From Massilia sp. W12 (lineage in GTDB: Bacteria > Pseudomonadota > Gammaproteobacteria > Burkholderiales > Burkholderiaceae_D), in the NCBI RefSeq assembly GCF_037300705.1, contig NZ_CP147776.1, forward strand, positions 5,400,857-5,464,856: DNA of 64,000 nt, written 5' to 3'. The notes beneath the pieces are model-generated. The model did no database searches, was not told the origin of the DNA, and worked only from the letters and a program-made list of their open reading frames with translations. Each line of letters opens with the position of its first letter. Within the stretch, counting starts at the first letter, position 1. Of this stretch, positions 27,230 to 35,932 are shown piece by piece. A program made the translations under genes and the position numbers.

Positions 27230-28276
27230 ATGAGTGAGCAGAATCAGTCCACGATGGGGTTTTTGCTGTTTGATGAAAAACCCGCTCAGGCAAGTCCCGC
27301 AGCCAGCAATGCGCCATGGAAAATCCTGGTGGTGGATGACGACGACCAGGTGCAGGCGGTTACGCGCATGGTATTGCGTCATGTCCAATTCCGCGACCGT
27401 TCTTTCATGCTGATTCCTGCCTTGTCCGGCCAGCAGGCGCGCGCCGTGCTGCAAAGCGAACAGGACATTGCCCTGGCCCTGATTGATGTGGTGATGGAAA
27501 CCAAGACCGCCGGCCTGGATCTGGTGCGGCATATCCGCGAAGAATTGAAAGACCGCTCGATGCGCCTGATCATGCGCACCGGGCAACCGGGGCATGCGCC
27601 GGAACAGAGCGTGGTGATCGATTATGAAATCGACGCCTATATGGCGAAAACCGATCTGTCGGCGCAAAAACTGGTGACCACCATCATCGCATCTCTGCGC
27701 GCCTTTGAATACATCAGTGAAATCCGCGCCTTGAACGCCGAGCTTGAAGCCCGGGTTGCGATGCGCACTGAAGAATTGGAAAAACTGGCCATGCTGGACG
27801 CCCTGACCGGGGCCGGCAACCGTCGTCATCTTGAACAGCGCGCGCAGGCGGAAATCGCCTTTTGCGAACGTGAAGGCATGCCTTTGTCAGTGGTGATGTT
27901 TGATCTGGATCACTTTAAAAAAATCAATGACAGCTGGGGACATGCCGCCGGGGATCTGGTGCTGCAAAAAGTGGTGAATCTGGCGAAAGATCTATTGCGC
28001 CCCAGTGATTTTCTGGCCCGTATCGGCGGCGAAGAATTTGTTATTTTGCTGCCCGCCGTCAACAGTGAATCCGCCGCCGTGGTTGCGGAACGCATCCGCC
28101 AGGCATTTGAAGCCAGCCAGTTGCCCATGAACGGCAATATTTTGCGTTTTACCTCAAGCTTTGGCCTGACCATGATGACGCCGGGCGAAACCCTGGAAAC
28201 AGTGCTGGCGCGCGCCGACAGCGCTTTGTATAAAGCCAAGCATGCCGGGCGCAATCAAGTCTGCCAATTGAGCTGA
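27230..28276 (+). CDS. Response regulator with diguanylate cyclase (GGDEF) output
   Basis: 348 residues. Receiver domain about 25-155 with Asp86 in ALIDVVMET and YMAKTD; a short coiled linker; GGDEF domain from about 180 (LAMLDALTGAGNRRHLEQRA). Active-site motif GGEEF at 266-270 is competent, and RPSD five residues before it (257-260) is an intact RxxD inhibitory site, so it should make c-di-GMP with product feedback. Last of the three signalling genes; a terminator follows. The kinase most likely to phosphorylate it is one of the two preceding gene products. Confidence 0.92.
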   Translation: MSEQNQSTMGFLLFDEKPAQASPAASNAPWKILVVDDDDQVQAVTRMVLRHVQFRDRSFMLIPALSGQQARAVLQSEQDIALALIDVVMETKTAGLDLVRHIREELKDRSMRLIMRTGQPGHAPEQSVVIDYEIDAYMAKTDLSAQKLVTTIIASLRAFEYISEIRALNAELEARVAMRTEELEKLAMLDALTGAGNRRHLEQRAQAEIAFCEREGMPLSVVMFDLDHFKKINDSWGHAAGDLVLQKVVNLAKDLLRPSDFLARIGGEEFVILLPAVNSESAAVVAERIRQAFEASQLPMNGNILRFTSSFGLTMMTPGETLETVLARADSALYKAKHAGRNQVCQLS

Positions 28277-28286
28277 TGGCGGCTTC

Positions 28287-28320
28287 TACCCTGCTGTAAA
28301 CAGATTACAGCAGGGTATTT
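28287..28320 (+). terminator. Terminator after the diguanylate cyclase gene
   Basis: A 13-bp stem, TACCCTGCTGTAA (28287-28299) with TTACAGCAGGGTA (28305-28317), loop of five, then TTT. The T run is short but the stem is strong. Confidence 0.7.
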
Positions 28321-28352
28321 CAATCACTGTGTTTACATACATGTGTTTTTCC

Positions 28353-28390
28353 CCCTATCCTATAGTCAGCGCTTGGCTGGAAGGATAGGG
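28353..28390 (+). promoter_or_regulatory. Inverted repeat covering the ribosome site of the HsdS-like gene
   Basis: CCCTATCC (28353-28360) can pair with GGATAGGG (28383-28390). The right arm is the probable ribosome-binding stretch, three bases before the ATG at 28393. A TATAGT word (28361-28366) lies between the arms and could be a -10 element, in which case the left arm would not be transcribed. Either reading is possible. Confidence 0.4.
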
Positions 28391-28392
28391 TG

Positions 28393-28968
28393 ATGAAAAA
28401 ATTACATGAATTAATCTCTGTGCGCTGCGGATTGACCTGTCGCAGCGCATTGGTTCCAGATCCGGATGGCAATCTCTTGCTGTTGCAATTGAAGGATGCT
28501 TATCCCGGTCATGATTGGCAGGATGGCCCGCCGATCAGAGTGCGGGCGGCGGATTTGCCGCGCCCCTATCTGCTCAGTGCCGGCGATTTCATTTTCCGCG
28601 CCCGTGGCGTGCGGCATTTTCTGCTGCCGGCGCCGGTTTTCACGCTGCCCCTGGCCTGTGTTTCGCCATTGATGTCTGTGCGCATTCTCGATAGCCGCCT
28701 GTTACTGCCGGAATATCTGTTGTGGTATGTCAATACCGATTATGCCCAGAGTCAATTGATGGCTTCGCCGCATCGCACTGGCCGCCTGCAGTTGCGCACC
28801 CGCGCCTTGCTTGAGCTGGAATTACCGCTGCCCTCCCTGCCCAGGCAGGCGGAAATTGTTGAATTATTTGAACAGGCCCGCGCCTGGAGTGAGCGTGAAG
28901 TCACGCTGGCGCAGCACAGATTGCAGCAGACCACCGCATCATTGCTGCATTATGCGGGTGAAACATAA
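28393..28968 (+). CDS. HsdS-like protein with a single target-recognition-type domain
   Basis: 191 residues, about half the length of a type I restriction S subunit. The C-terminal part (ELELPLPSLPRQAEIVELFEQARAWSEREVTLAQHRLQQTTASLLHYA) has the pattern of the conserved spacer helix that follows a target recognition domain. The middle part, LSAGDFIFRARGVRHFLL...LLPEYLLWYVNTD, resembles the TRD core. A single-TRD half-S could act as a dimer. Its stop overlaps the next gene by one base (TAATG), so the pair is translationally coupled. No HsdR-like gene is in the window. Function as a restriction subunit is doubtful given the degenerate partner. Confidence 0.7.
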   Translation: MKKLHELISVRCGLTCRSALVPDPDGNLLLLQLKDAYPGHDWQDGPPIRVRAADLPRPYLLSAGDFIFRARGVRHFLLPAPVFTLPLACVSPLMSVRILDSRLLLPEYLLWYVNTDYAQSQLMASPHRTGRLQLRTRALLELELPLPSLPRQAEIVELFEQARAWSEREVTLAQHRLQQTTASLLHYAGET

Positions 28969-30482
28969 TGTGGCTCACATACCAAACCCACCCGCGCGAA
29001 GCGACTGCCGGCTTGCATTCCCTGCTGTTGCAACAAGGCGTCAGCCGTATCGGCGGGCGCAGGAGCAGCAGCGTGCAGCGCGGTTTGCAAGGCGCCTGGC
29101 AATTGTTGCGTGATCAACTCGATCCACGGCTTGCATTGGATTGGTTGCAGCCGCTATTGACCTTGAAATTGATCAGCGACCAATGGCGTGCGCGCCGCAT
29201 TCAGCTCATTACAGAATTTCCCCTGCAGCCGGAAAAAATCAGCGCCGGCCTCAATGCATACAGCTGGCAGATGCCGCTTGTGCGTCTGCCGGCGGGTCTG
29301 CGGCAAACCGGCAGGCCTGGCGGCGGCAGTGAATGCCTGGCCAGTTTTGACAGCCTGCTGCAAAGGCGCGATCAAGCCAGTCCGGGGCGCTTAATCAATT
29401 TGATTTTGGAGCAACTGGCGCACGCCAATCCGGCTCAGCTGCAGGGCGTTTTTGCCGGATATGACTATGACGATGCGGCATTATTCGGCGCTGATTTGCA
29501 GCGCAAATTGCTGTGGCGCGCCGTCTTGCTTGAATTGGGCCGCTGTGATTTGAGCGATGTATCCGCCTGTCTTGAAATGCAGCAATGGTGGCGCAGCAAG
29601 TTGACGCTGTCGCCACCGGTGCAACTCTGCGCCGCGCTGGCGCATCTGGCATATCGGGAATCCGATCAGCCATGTTTGATGCGTGATCCATTTTGCGGCC
29701 ACGGTGAAGCCGTATTGGCCTTGTTGGCGAGCGGCAGTCCGGCCGGCAATCTGCAGGCATGCGCCAGCGAGGCCGCGCATTGGCGCCGTGCGCGTCTGAA
29801 CCTGTTGTTATGGCAGGCGCAGCAAATCGCACTCTTGCGGCAAACAGATTGGAGTGAAGCGCCAGCCTTACCGCCAGCCAAGTTGCAAGTGACGAATTTG
29901 TTTGAATATCCGCCGGCCTGGGACGGCAAAAAAATGAAGCATTCCCCGCAGCAATTTCCCTGGGGCGCGCCGCCCAAAGGCAGGCCGGAATTTGCCGCCA
30001 TCAGCCGGATGTTGCAACAAGCCGCCGCTGATGGGCAGATATTGGTTTTGGTGCGCACCCATTGTCTGCAGCGCAGCGGCAAGGAGCAGGCAATCCGCGC
30101 AGCGCTGGCCCCGCACCTGGCAGCGGTCATCTTGTTGCCGGCGCGCAGCGAGCGTCAGCGCTCAGCCTTGTTATGGCTGCACGCCACAGCGCGGCATGCG
30201 CCGGTCTGGTTTGCTGATTACAGCAAATGTGAAGCAGAGGTGGCGCAATTGGCGGCGCGGATGTGGGATGAGCGCCAGGCTGGCCGTGATTTACCCTGGG
30301 CGCGTCAGGTACATAGTTGGCAACTGGCTGAGAATCAGCATATTTGGCGCCCCGACTTATATTTGCAGGCCCCGGCATTGCAGCCAAAGCGGGCGCAACT
30401 GCAGCAGTTGGAACGGGAATGTGCCCTTATGCGGCGCGAAGTGGAGGGCCGTTTGCAGGCCCTCGGTTTGCTCAGTCAATGA
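28968..30482 (+). CDS. HsdM-like (N-6 adenine methylase fold) protein with degenerate catalytic motif
   Basis: 504 residues, the size of a type I M subunit. The N-terminal helical part includes LTLKLISDQWRARR (like LLLKYISDxFxxR). SAM-binding motif I survives as DPFCGHGE (240-247), followed by ARLNLLLWQAQ (like ARMNLxLHG). The catalytic NPPF/Y motif is replaced by TNLFEYPPAW (309-318); downstream parts keep family shape (FAAISRMLQQAAADGQILVLVRTHCLQRSGKEQAIRAAL; AVILLPA). Adenine methylation therefore looks unlikely. The C terminus is coiled. It converges on the LysR gene with an 11-base overlap. A non-catalytic SAM- or DNA-binding role is possible; this is inference. Confidence 0.65.
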   Translation: MWLTYQTHPREATAGLHSLLLQQGVSRIGGRRSSSVQRGLQGAWQLLRDQLDPRLALDWLQPLLTLKLISDQWRARRIQLITEFPLQPEKISAGLNAYSWQMPLVRLPAGLRQTGRPGGGSECLASFDSLLQRRDQASPGRLINLILEQLAHANPAQLQGVFAGYDYDDAALFGADLQRKLLWRAVLLELGRCDLSDVSACLEMQQWWRSKLTLSPPVQLCAALAHLAYRESDQPCLMRDPFCGHGEAVLALLASGSPAGNLQACASEAAHWRRARLNLLLWQAQQIALLRQTDWSEAPALPPAKLQVTNLFEYPPAWDGKKMKHSPQQFPWGAPPKGRPEFAAISRMLQQAAADGQILVLVRTHCLQRSGKEQAIRAALAPHLAAVILLPARSERQRSALLWLHATARHAPVWFADYSKCEAEVAQLAARMWDERQAGRDLPWARQVHSWQLAENQHIWRPDLYLQAPALQPKRAQLQQLERECALMRREVEGRLQALGLLSQ

Positions 30483-31437
30483 TGCTGCCTTCGTTTTTCT
30501 TGACTGCCGTGCGGTTTTGCGGGCTCATCGCCTCCAAATGTTTGCGCAGCCATTGATGCGCCGGGCTGCGCGCATCCCGCTCATGCCACAACATATCCAA
30601 ATGCACTTGCGGCAATGCGAACGGAAGTTCTTTCGCAATCAGGGAGTCGCTCATACCGGTGGAGGCGATCAGATGACGCGGCAGAACGGTGATCAAATCG
30701 GAAGACGCGACGACTTTGCCGGCAGTAAAAAACTGGTTCACAGTCAAAATAATCCGGCGCTCGCGATGTAATTGCGCCAGCGCTTCATCCACCAGACCAT
30801 GGGCGCGGCCTGAAAAGCTGACCAGCAGATGATTTGCCGAGCAATATTCGTCCAGCGTTAAATCAGACTTGGCGAGCGGGTGATCTTTGCGCATCACGCA
30901 GACATACTGCCCTGAATACAACCGCTCATGCCGGATTGGTGAGCTGGTTTCGCTGGATAATTGCGCCGCCACGCCGGGGAAAAAGCCGACCGCCAGATCG
31001 ATATCGCCGCGCAACAGCATCGGACGCGGTTCGCGCGTGGTCAGCGGCACCATGCGCACATTCAAGCCTGGCGCTTCTTTTTCGATTGAACGCATCAAAG
31101 ATGGCAGCCAGAATGCTGCGGTGGCGTCCGCCATTGCCATACGGAAGGTGGCGTGAGCTTTGGAAACATCGAAACTCTCCGGGCTGACCGCCGCTTCCAG
31201 TTCCGCCAAAGCGCGCCGCACCGCCGGCCATAAAGCTTCCGCACGCGGGGTGGGTTTGACCCCGTAAGCGGTGCGGATCAGCAATTCGTCACCCATCCTG
31301 TCGCGCAAGCGCTTGATGGCGTTGCTGACTGCCGGTTGGGTCATCGCCAGCTGATTGGCGGCGCGGGTCAGATTCTGTTCGGTCATGACGGCGTCAAAGA
31401 CCCGCAGCAGATTCAAATCCAGTGTCAAAAAACTCAT
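30472..31437 (-). CDS. LysR-family transcriptional regulator
   Basis: 321 residues from the ATG at 31437; the frame opens eight codons earlier but MSFLTLDLNLLRVFDAVM is the usual LysR opening. The helix-turn-helix is about 15-60 (TRAANQLAMTQPAVSNAIKRLRDRMGDELLIRT), and the effector domain begins near 90. The pattern (DLNLLRVFDAV, GVKPTPRAEAL) puts it with the LeuO/NodD/LinR-like subgroup. Its target is unclear: the upstream side is a 510-bp gene-poor region and its 3' end overlaps the HsdM-like gene. Confidence 0.92.
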   Translation of the reverse strand: MSFLTLDLNLLRVFDAVMTEQNLTRAANQLAMTQPAVSNAIKRLRDRMGDELLIRTAYGVKPTPRAEALWPAVRRALAELEAAVSPESFDVSKAHATFRMAMADATAAFWLPSLMRSIEKEAPGLNVRMVPLTTREPRPMLLRGDIDLAVGFFPGVAAQLSSETSSPIRHERLYSGQYVCVMRKDHPLAKSDLTLDEYCSANHLLVSFSGRAHGLVDEALAQLHRERRIILTVNQFFTAGKVVASSDLITVLPRHLIASTGMSDSLIAKELPFALPQVHLDMLWHERDARSPAHQWLRKHLEAMSPQNRTAVKKNEGSIID

Positions 31438-31951
31438 AAATCCATCGCATGAAAAAAGCATTAAGGTCAGGCCAGGCTATTGGCCCGCAGCGCTTTGCGC
31501 CGCCAGCGGAATCGCCTGCTGTCAAATGGATGCCGGGGTTTGCATCCTGTGCTGCTTGCGCATCCTCGTCCTGCTGGCATGCGTGGCTGGCGGGCATCGG
31601 GGTCGCGGATGCCTGCTTGGCAGCCTGTCGGACTGAGAAAAAATCTACTGCAAAAACAGTGGAGCGGGCTATCTTTGGCGCCTGTTTGCTGAATAGCCCT
31701 GCTGCTGAGCTTGCAAAGTCGGCAAATCTATCCCCGTCCGGCAGATTTTCGCTACGATTCTCTAACCTCGACTGGCTGCTGACAGGGGAAAATCCCCCTG
31801 CTGTTATAAGAATGAAATATGACAGGCTGAAAAAATCACAACGAAGTTGATATTTTAACGTTCTTAGGGCCAAAGCATAGTGAAAATTTGATAATTTTTT
31901 ATGCTTCACAAGCATTTTGCCGCTTGCCGCGCTGCTGGCCTGGCTGATGGC
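31438..31951. other. 510-bp intergenic region upstream of the LysR gene
   Basis: Frames on both strands (for example 31449-31850) have Cys/Ala/Ser-rich translations of the kind produced by chance from GC-rich DNA. No RNA, repeat or clear promoter was identified. Confidence 0.45.
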
Positions 31952-32545
31952 TCAAGCGCCGCTGCCCTTGCTTGAACCCAGTAATTGCGGCTTCAAGCTG
32001 CTGTCTGCCGGGTTATCGCCCAGCCAGATTTTTAAAACCGCGTTGTAGAAGGCGATATCGGGCAGGACTTCGCCTATTTTTTTACCGTTCAGCGTGCTTT
32101 GCGTGCCGCTGCCGGGAACCCAGTCGAGGGTCAGCACATCGCCTTTTTTGATGCTTGGAATCTGTTGGAACATCTCACCAAATTTCATGGTCTGGTTGAT
32201 GATCTTGGTTTTTTCCGCCTTATCGGCGTTGTTGTTCAGGCCCGTGATAAAGCTTTGTCCGAAATCATCCGAACTGACATCGCGCAACATAACCAGGGTG
32301 ATGCGGCGCGGCCCATCCATGCTCAAAATGTCGGCGACCGTGGATTTTTTCTCAGGCAGATACAAGCCGGCGACATAAACTTTGAAAATCGCTTTAACCC
32401 TGACCCCGGCGCCATTGAGTTTCAAATCTTTGTTCGCCACCTTGGCGCTGTCGTCCAGTTTGACGCCGGCGACTTCGACCGCTGCCGCCTGTCCCAATGC
32501 GCAGCAAAGCGTGATTGCGGCAGCGATTGATTTCATGAAGTGCAT
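31952..32545 (-). CDS. Exported chalcone-isomerase-like protein
   Basis: 197 residues; signal peptide about 1-22 (MHFMKSIAAAITLCCALGQAAA), then VEVAGVKLDDSAKVANKDLKLNGAGVRVKAIFKVYVAGLYLPEK, the opening of the bacterial chalcone-isomerase-like family (Chalcone_3 type). Bacterial members are periplasmic and lack a proven flavonoid reaction; some bind fatty acids or other small hydrophobic ligands. AAGGAGATG lies just before the ATG. It follows the chemoreceptor gene by 32 bases and probably shares its transcript. Confidence 0.88.
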   Translation of the reverse strand: MHFMKSIAAAITLCCALGQAAAVEVAGVKLDDSAKVANKDLKLNGAGVRVKAIFKVYVAGLYLPEKKSTVADILSMDGPRRITLVMLRDVSSDDFGQSFITGLNNNADKAEKTKIINQTMKFGEMFQQIPSIKKGDVLTLDWVPGSGTQSTLNGKKIGEVLPDIAFYNAVLKIWLGDNPADSSLKPQLLGSSKGSGA

Positions 32546-32577
32546 TTTTTCATCTCCTTGTTAAATAAGGCTGGCGT

Positions 32578-34215
32578 TCAAAATTCTTCCCAACTGTCTT
32601 TGGCGGCAGAGCGCGCCGGTTTAACTGCGGGTAAGGCGGCTTGCGGCGCGGGCGCTTGATATGGCGTGCTCTCGCTGAGCTTGAAGACAGCGACTGATTG
32701 CGCCAGTTTTGCCGCCTGTTCCTGCATTGAGGCGGCAGAGGCGGCCGCTTCTTCCACCAGGGCGGCATTGCGCTGTGTGGTTTCATCCATATGCATAATG
32801 GCGCGGTTGATCTGCTCAATGCCGGAGCTTTGTTCTTCGCTGGCCGACATGATTTCACCCATGATATCCGTGACGCGCTTGACTGATGCCACTACCTCTT
32901 CCATAGTCACGCCGGCCTGTTCCACCAGATTGCTGCCTTCCTTGACCCGCTCCACGGAGTTGCTGATCAGGGTTTTGATTTCTTTGGCGGCTGCCGCGCT
33001 GCGTTGCGCCAGGCTGCGCACTTCGCCGGCCACCACGGCGAAGCCGCGTCCCTGCTCACCAGCGCGCGCTGCTTCCACGGCGGCATTTAAGGCCAGGATA
33101 TTGGTTTGGAAGGCAATGCCGTCAATCACACTGATGATTTCCACAATCTTTTTCGAGGAGTCATTAATCGCTCCCATGGTGTGCACCACATGCTGCACCA
33201 CTGAGCCGCCGCGCTCCGCCACTTCAGACGCTTTGGTCGCCAATTTATTGGCCTGTACCGCGTTTTCCGCGTTTTGCTTCACAGTGGAAGTCAGCTCACC
33301 CATGGAGGCGGCGGTTTCTTCCAGCGAGGCGGCCTGGGATTCGGTGCGGTTGGACAAATCCATATTGCCATGCGCAATTTCGGCGGAAGAGGCGGAAATT
33401 GAATCGGTGCCGCTGCGCACTTCGCGCACAATGGTTTGCAGCGATTCGCTCATATGTTGCAAAGCATCCAGCATTTGTGCGGTTTCATCGTTGCCGCGCA
33501 CCTCAATTTTCGAGGACAGGTCGCCATCCGCAACCCGGCGCGCAATCGCCACGCCGTCGATCAGCGGCTTGGTAATACTGTGCGTGGCCAGCCAAGCCAC
33601 CAGCAGACTCAAACCAATCGCAGCCCCGGTCAACACCAGAATTATCCATTCCGCCTGTAAAGCCTGATTGCGCGAGTCTTTGCCGGCCTGCTCCATCAGA
33701 TTGTTTTGATGCTGAATGAATTTATCCAGGGCTTCAAAATATTTGCCCTGCATCGGGCGCAAGGCGAACATCAATTTGATCATTGCCTCGTCTTTTTTGT
33801 CTTCATTGACGAGTTGCACAAAGCTTTGTTGCGCCGGCGCAAAACGTTCGCGCACCGCGCCCAGGGTTTTCAGGATTTCCTTGCTTTCCGCATCGTCCAC
33901 CTGCTTGCCGAGCTGGCTCAGGATTTCATTGTAGGAAGCGCTGCGCTGTTCGATGTTTTGCAGTTCTTTTTTGATCTGGCCGGGGTCGGTCATGATCAGC
34001 ACAGACAGCATGTTGCGGGTGATTTCATTCAGGTCAGACTTCATGCGGTTGGCCAGCACCGTCTTCGGGTAACGTTCGGCGACCAATAGTGAGACGGCGG
34101 AATTCAAACTGTCGATACGGGTCCAGGAAAGCACAGCCAGCACCATCAGTAACGCGATCACAATGCCAAAGCCCAGTGTCAAACGCTGGCCTATGCTCAG
34201 TTTAGCGAGGTTCAT
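32578..34215 (-). CDS. Methyl-accepting chemotaxis protein
   Basis: 545 residues with the start at 34215 ([17 protein letters not shown]), behind GTGGAATGAG; the frame runs 30 codons further upstream without support. Transmembrane helix 1 is about 10-32. A four-helix-bundle periplasmic sensor contains [19 protein letters not shown]...MLSVL; helix 2 is about 190-212; HAMP follows; the signalling hairpin includes [37 protein letters not shown]. The C-terminal SWEEF matches the CheR-docking pentapeptide (xWExF), so it can recruit the methyltransferase. No other che genes are in the window. Confidence 0.94.
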   Translation of the reverse strand: MNLAKLSIGQRLTLGFGIVIALLMVLAVLSWTRIDSLNSAVSLLVAERYPKTVLANRMKSDLNEITRNMLSVLIMTDPGQIKKELQNIEQRSASYNEILSQLGKQVDDAESKEILKTLGAVRERFAPAQQSFVQLVNEDKKDEAMIKLMFALRPMQGKYFEALDKFIQHQNNLMEQAGKDSRNQALQAEWIILVLTGAAIGLSLLVAWLATHSITKPLIDGVAIARRVADGDLSSKIEVRGNDETAQMLDALQHMSESLQTIVREVRSGTDSISASSAEIAHGNMDLSNRTESQAASLEETAASMGELTSTVKQNAENAVQANKLATKASEVAERGGSVVQHVVHTMGAINDSSKKIVEIISVIDGIAFQTNILALNAAVEAARAGEQGRGFAVVAGEVRSLAQRSAAAAKEIKTLISNSVERVKEGSNLVEQAGVTMEEVVASVKRVTDIMGEIMSASEEQSSGIEQINRAIMHMDETTQRNAALVEEAAASAASMQEQAAKLAQSVAVFKLSESTPYQAPAPQAALPAVKPARSAAKDSWEEF

Positions 34216-34356
34216 CTCATTCCACCTGTGAGGAAAGATTACAGCTTGTGGCGACGAAGGCAAAAAAAGCCACGCGGCACGCTGTGCAAGCTTCATTGTG
34301 CGCACAAAATCGCTTGCTTGCCAAGGCTTGTGCAGAAAAACAGGCGGGAAAAGTAA

Positions 34357-34408
34357 GAGGCCGTTTGCGCCACCTGCGATGCTTCAGACAGGTGGCGCAA
34401 ACGGCCTC
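34357..34408 (-). terminator. Strong hairpin, probable terminator of the BsuPI-domain gene
   Basis: A perfect 20-bp inverted repeat, 34357-34376 and 34389-34408, with a 12-base loop. On the minus strand it is followed by TTACTTTTTC. It lies about 40 bases past the stop of the minus-strand gene. Confidence 0.7.
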
Positions 34409-34447
34409 ATCACGCCGCAACCCAAGGTTGCGGAATTTCAACAGCGA

Positions 34448-35431
34448 TTACTTGGCGCGTGCAACCAACACCGGAATTTCAGCGCTGACGCTCAGGCTTT
34501 GTTGTTGACCGGCGAAGCGGCCATAGGCGCTCTTGAGTTCCACTTTCAGGAAGTACTGACCGCCTTGCACCGGCAGGCCGGTTTCCAGATTGATCAGGTC
34601 AACCGATGCGCCAAAACGTTTGGTTTCGCCCGGAGCGATGGCAACATCGTGGAAAGCCTGGATGAAACGCTTGTTGGCGCTCCATGCATTCACCACGCGG
34701 CGTTGCGCATCCAGCAGGGTGACATCGAATTCCTGGCCGCTGGCGAAAGCCAACACCAGTTCCTGATTGCTGACGTTGCGGATGTTCAGATAGGCTTCGG
34801 CTTTCGGGGCTTCAGTGTGGAACACGAAGTTGGTCTTGGGGAAATCAGCGCTGCTGCGGATGGCGCTTTGCAGGGTGGCGAAACCGTAGTTTTTGCCTTC
34901 CACTTTGGCGCTGCTGATATTCCAATTTTGCGGGCCGACGATGCTTTGCTGCGCCCATTTCACCACGCCAACTTTCGGCGCGAACCAGGCTTCCAGCGTG
35001 CCGCCGTCAGCGCACTTGCTGTCAAAGCTCATTTTCACCACATTGGTGAAGTTGCCGGCCAGGGTATTCAGGGTCAGGCCCTTGGCTTCGATTTTGCCGC
35101 CGGTGTTGCATGCGCCCAGCTTGAAGCTGTAGGTTTTGCCAACCGGATCAGCGAAATTCACCAGCTTTTGCGCAATGCGTTGTTCTTCGTTGAAGATGTA
35201 CAGGGTTTCATCCGCTGCAGTAGCGTACAGCCAGGTTGCGCCGGCGCCGATGAAGCTGTCATATTTTTTCCAATTGCCGCTGGTTTGGCTGATTTTGACT
35301 TGTGCAGCCTGACCGTTTTCGCCAACAAAATTGGCTTGATCTTGCACACCGTAATTCAGGTAGGTATTGGCCAGGGCCGAACCGGCGAACAGCAGACCAA
35401 ACAGGGGAGCGAGAGTGATTTGAGTTTTCAT
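34448..35431 (-). CDS. Secreted protein with a BsuPI-type (intracellular proteinase inhibitor) domain
   Basis: 327 residues from the start at 35431, giving a signal peptide MKTQITLAPLFGLLFAGSALA; the longer frame upstream is unsupported. The first 200 residues (NTYLNYGVQDQANFVGEN...) are of a type I do not recognise. The last 110, AYLNIRNVSNQELVLAFASGQEFDVTLLDAQRRVVNAWSANKRFIQAFHDVAIAPGETKRF, match the BsuPI beta-sandwich pattern. In exported proteins this domain probably acts as a structural or binding module rather than a protease inhibitor. Cysteines near 107 and 130 may form a disulfide. Confidence 0.8.
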   Translation of the reverse strand: MKTQITLAPLFGLLFAGSALANTYLNYGVQDQANFVGENGQAAQVKISQTSGNWKKYDSFIGAGATWLYATAADETLYIFNEEQRIAQKLVNFADPVGKTYSFKLGACNTGGKIEAKGLTLNTLAGNFTNVVKMSFDSKCADGGTLEAWFAPKVGVVKWAQQSIVGPQNWNISSAKVEGKNYGFATLQSAIRSSADFPKTNFVFHTEAPKAEAYLNIRNVSNQELVLAFASGQEFDVTLLDAQRRVVNAWSANKRFIQAFHDVAIAPGETKRFGASVDLINLETGLPVQGGQYFLKVELKSAYGRFAGQQQSLSVSAEIPVLVARAK

Positions 35432-35932
35432 GATGTTTTTCTTTTCGGAGAGTACACCCTTGGATATGCCATCTGTGTGGCTTTGGGTGCTTGTTGAATG
35501 AGTGATGCTGTTATGCAGCATCTCCTTTCTTGCAGTATGTCGGGTCTCGACGGAATGAATTATGTTGCGATACGGAATATTTGCCTAATTGAATCTTGGA
35601 ATGGTGGATATCAAAATGATGAATAAATATTTTTTTGATAGCGGAAAATAGTACTATTTTTGCAATCTAAATGTATTTTTAGCAAACCGGTGGCGCTTGC
35701 AAAATAGAAAAAAATTCACAATTAATTGAAATATATTGAAATGAATATGCCGATACATTAGCTGTGCATATCAGAGAATTGAAAAAAGCCTGGATTTGCC
35801 TCGCCTGTTCAAGGGCGTTGCGGCGCAGGCAGGCGAAGGTTGACTGAAGCAAAGCGCCGGCCCCGGCGTTTGCGCGTTTGAATTCCCAAAGAAAAAGGAG
35901 TTGGCCCGATCCGGCCATGGCAGGCGGGCGCC
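35432..35932. other. 500-bp intergenic region, AT-rich in the middle
   Basis: The stretch 35570-35770 is clearly AT-rich compared with its neighbours and should contain the promoter of the leftward BsuPI-domain gene. The minus-strand frame 35679-35918 was judged a chance ORF. No operator or RNA was recognised. Confidence 0.45.

Noticed and set aside
31449-31850. 133-codon plus-strand frame upstream of the LysR gene
   Set aside because: Composition is Cys/Ala/Ser-biased, no domain is visible and it overlaps a similar frame on the other strand.
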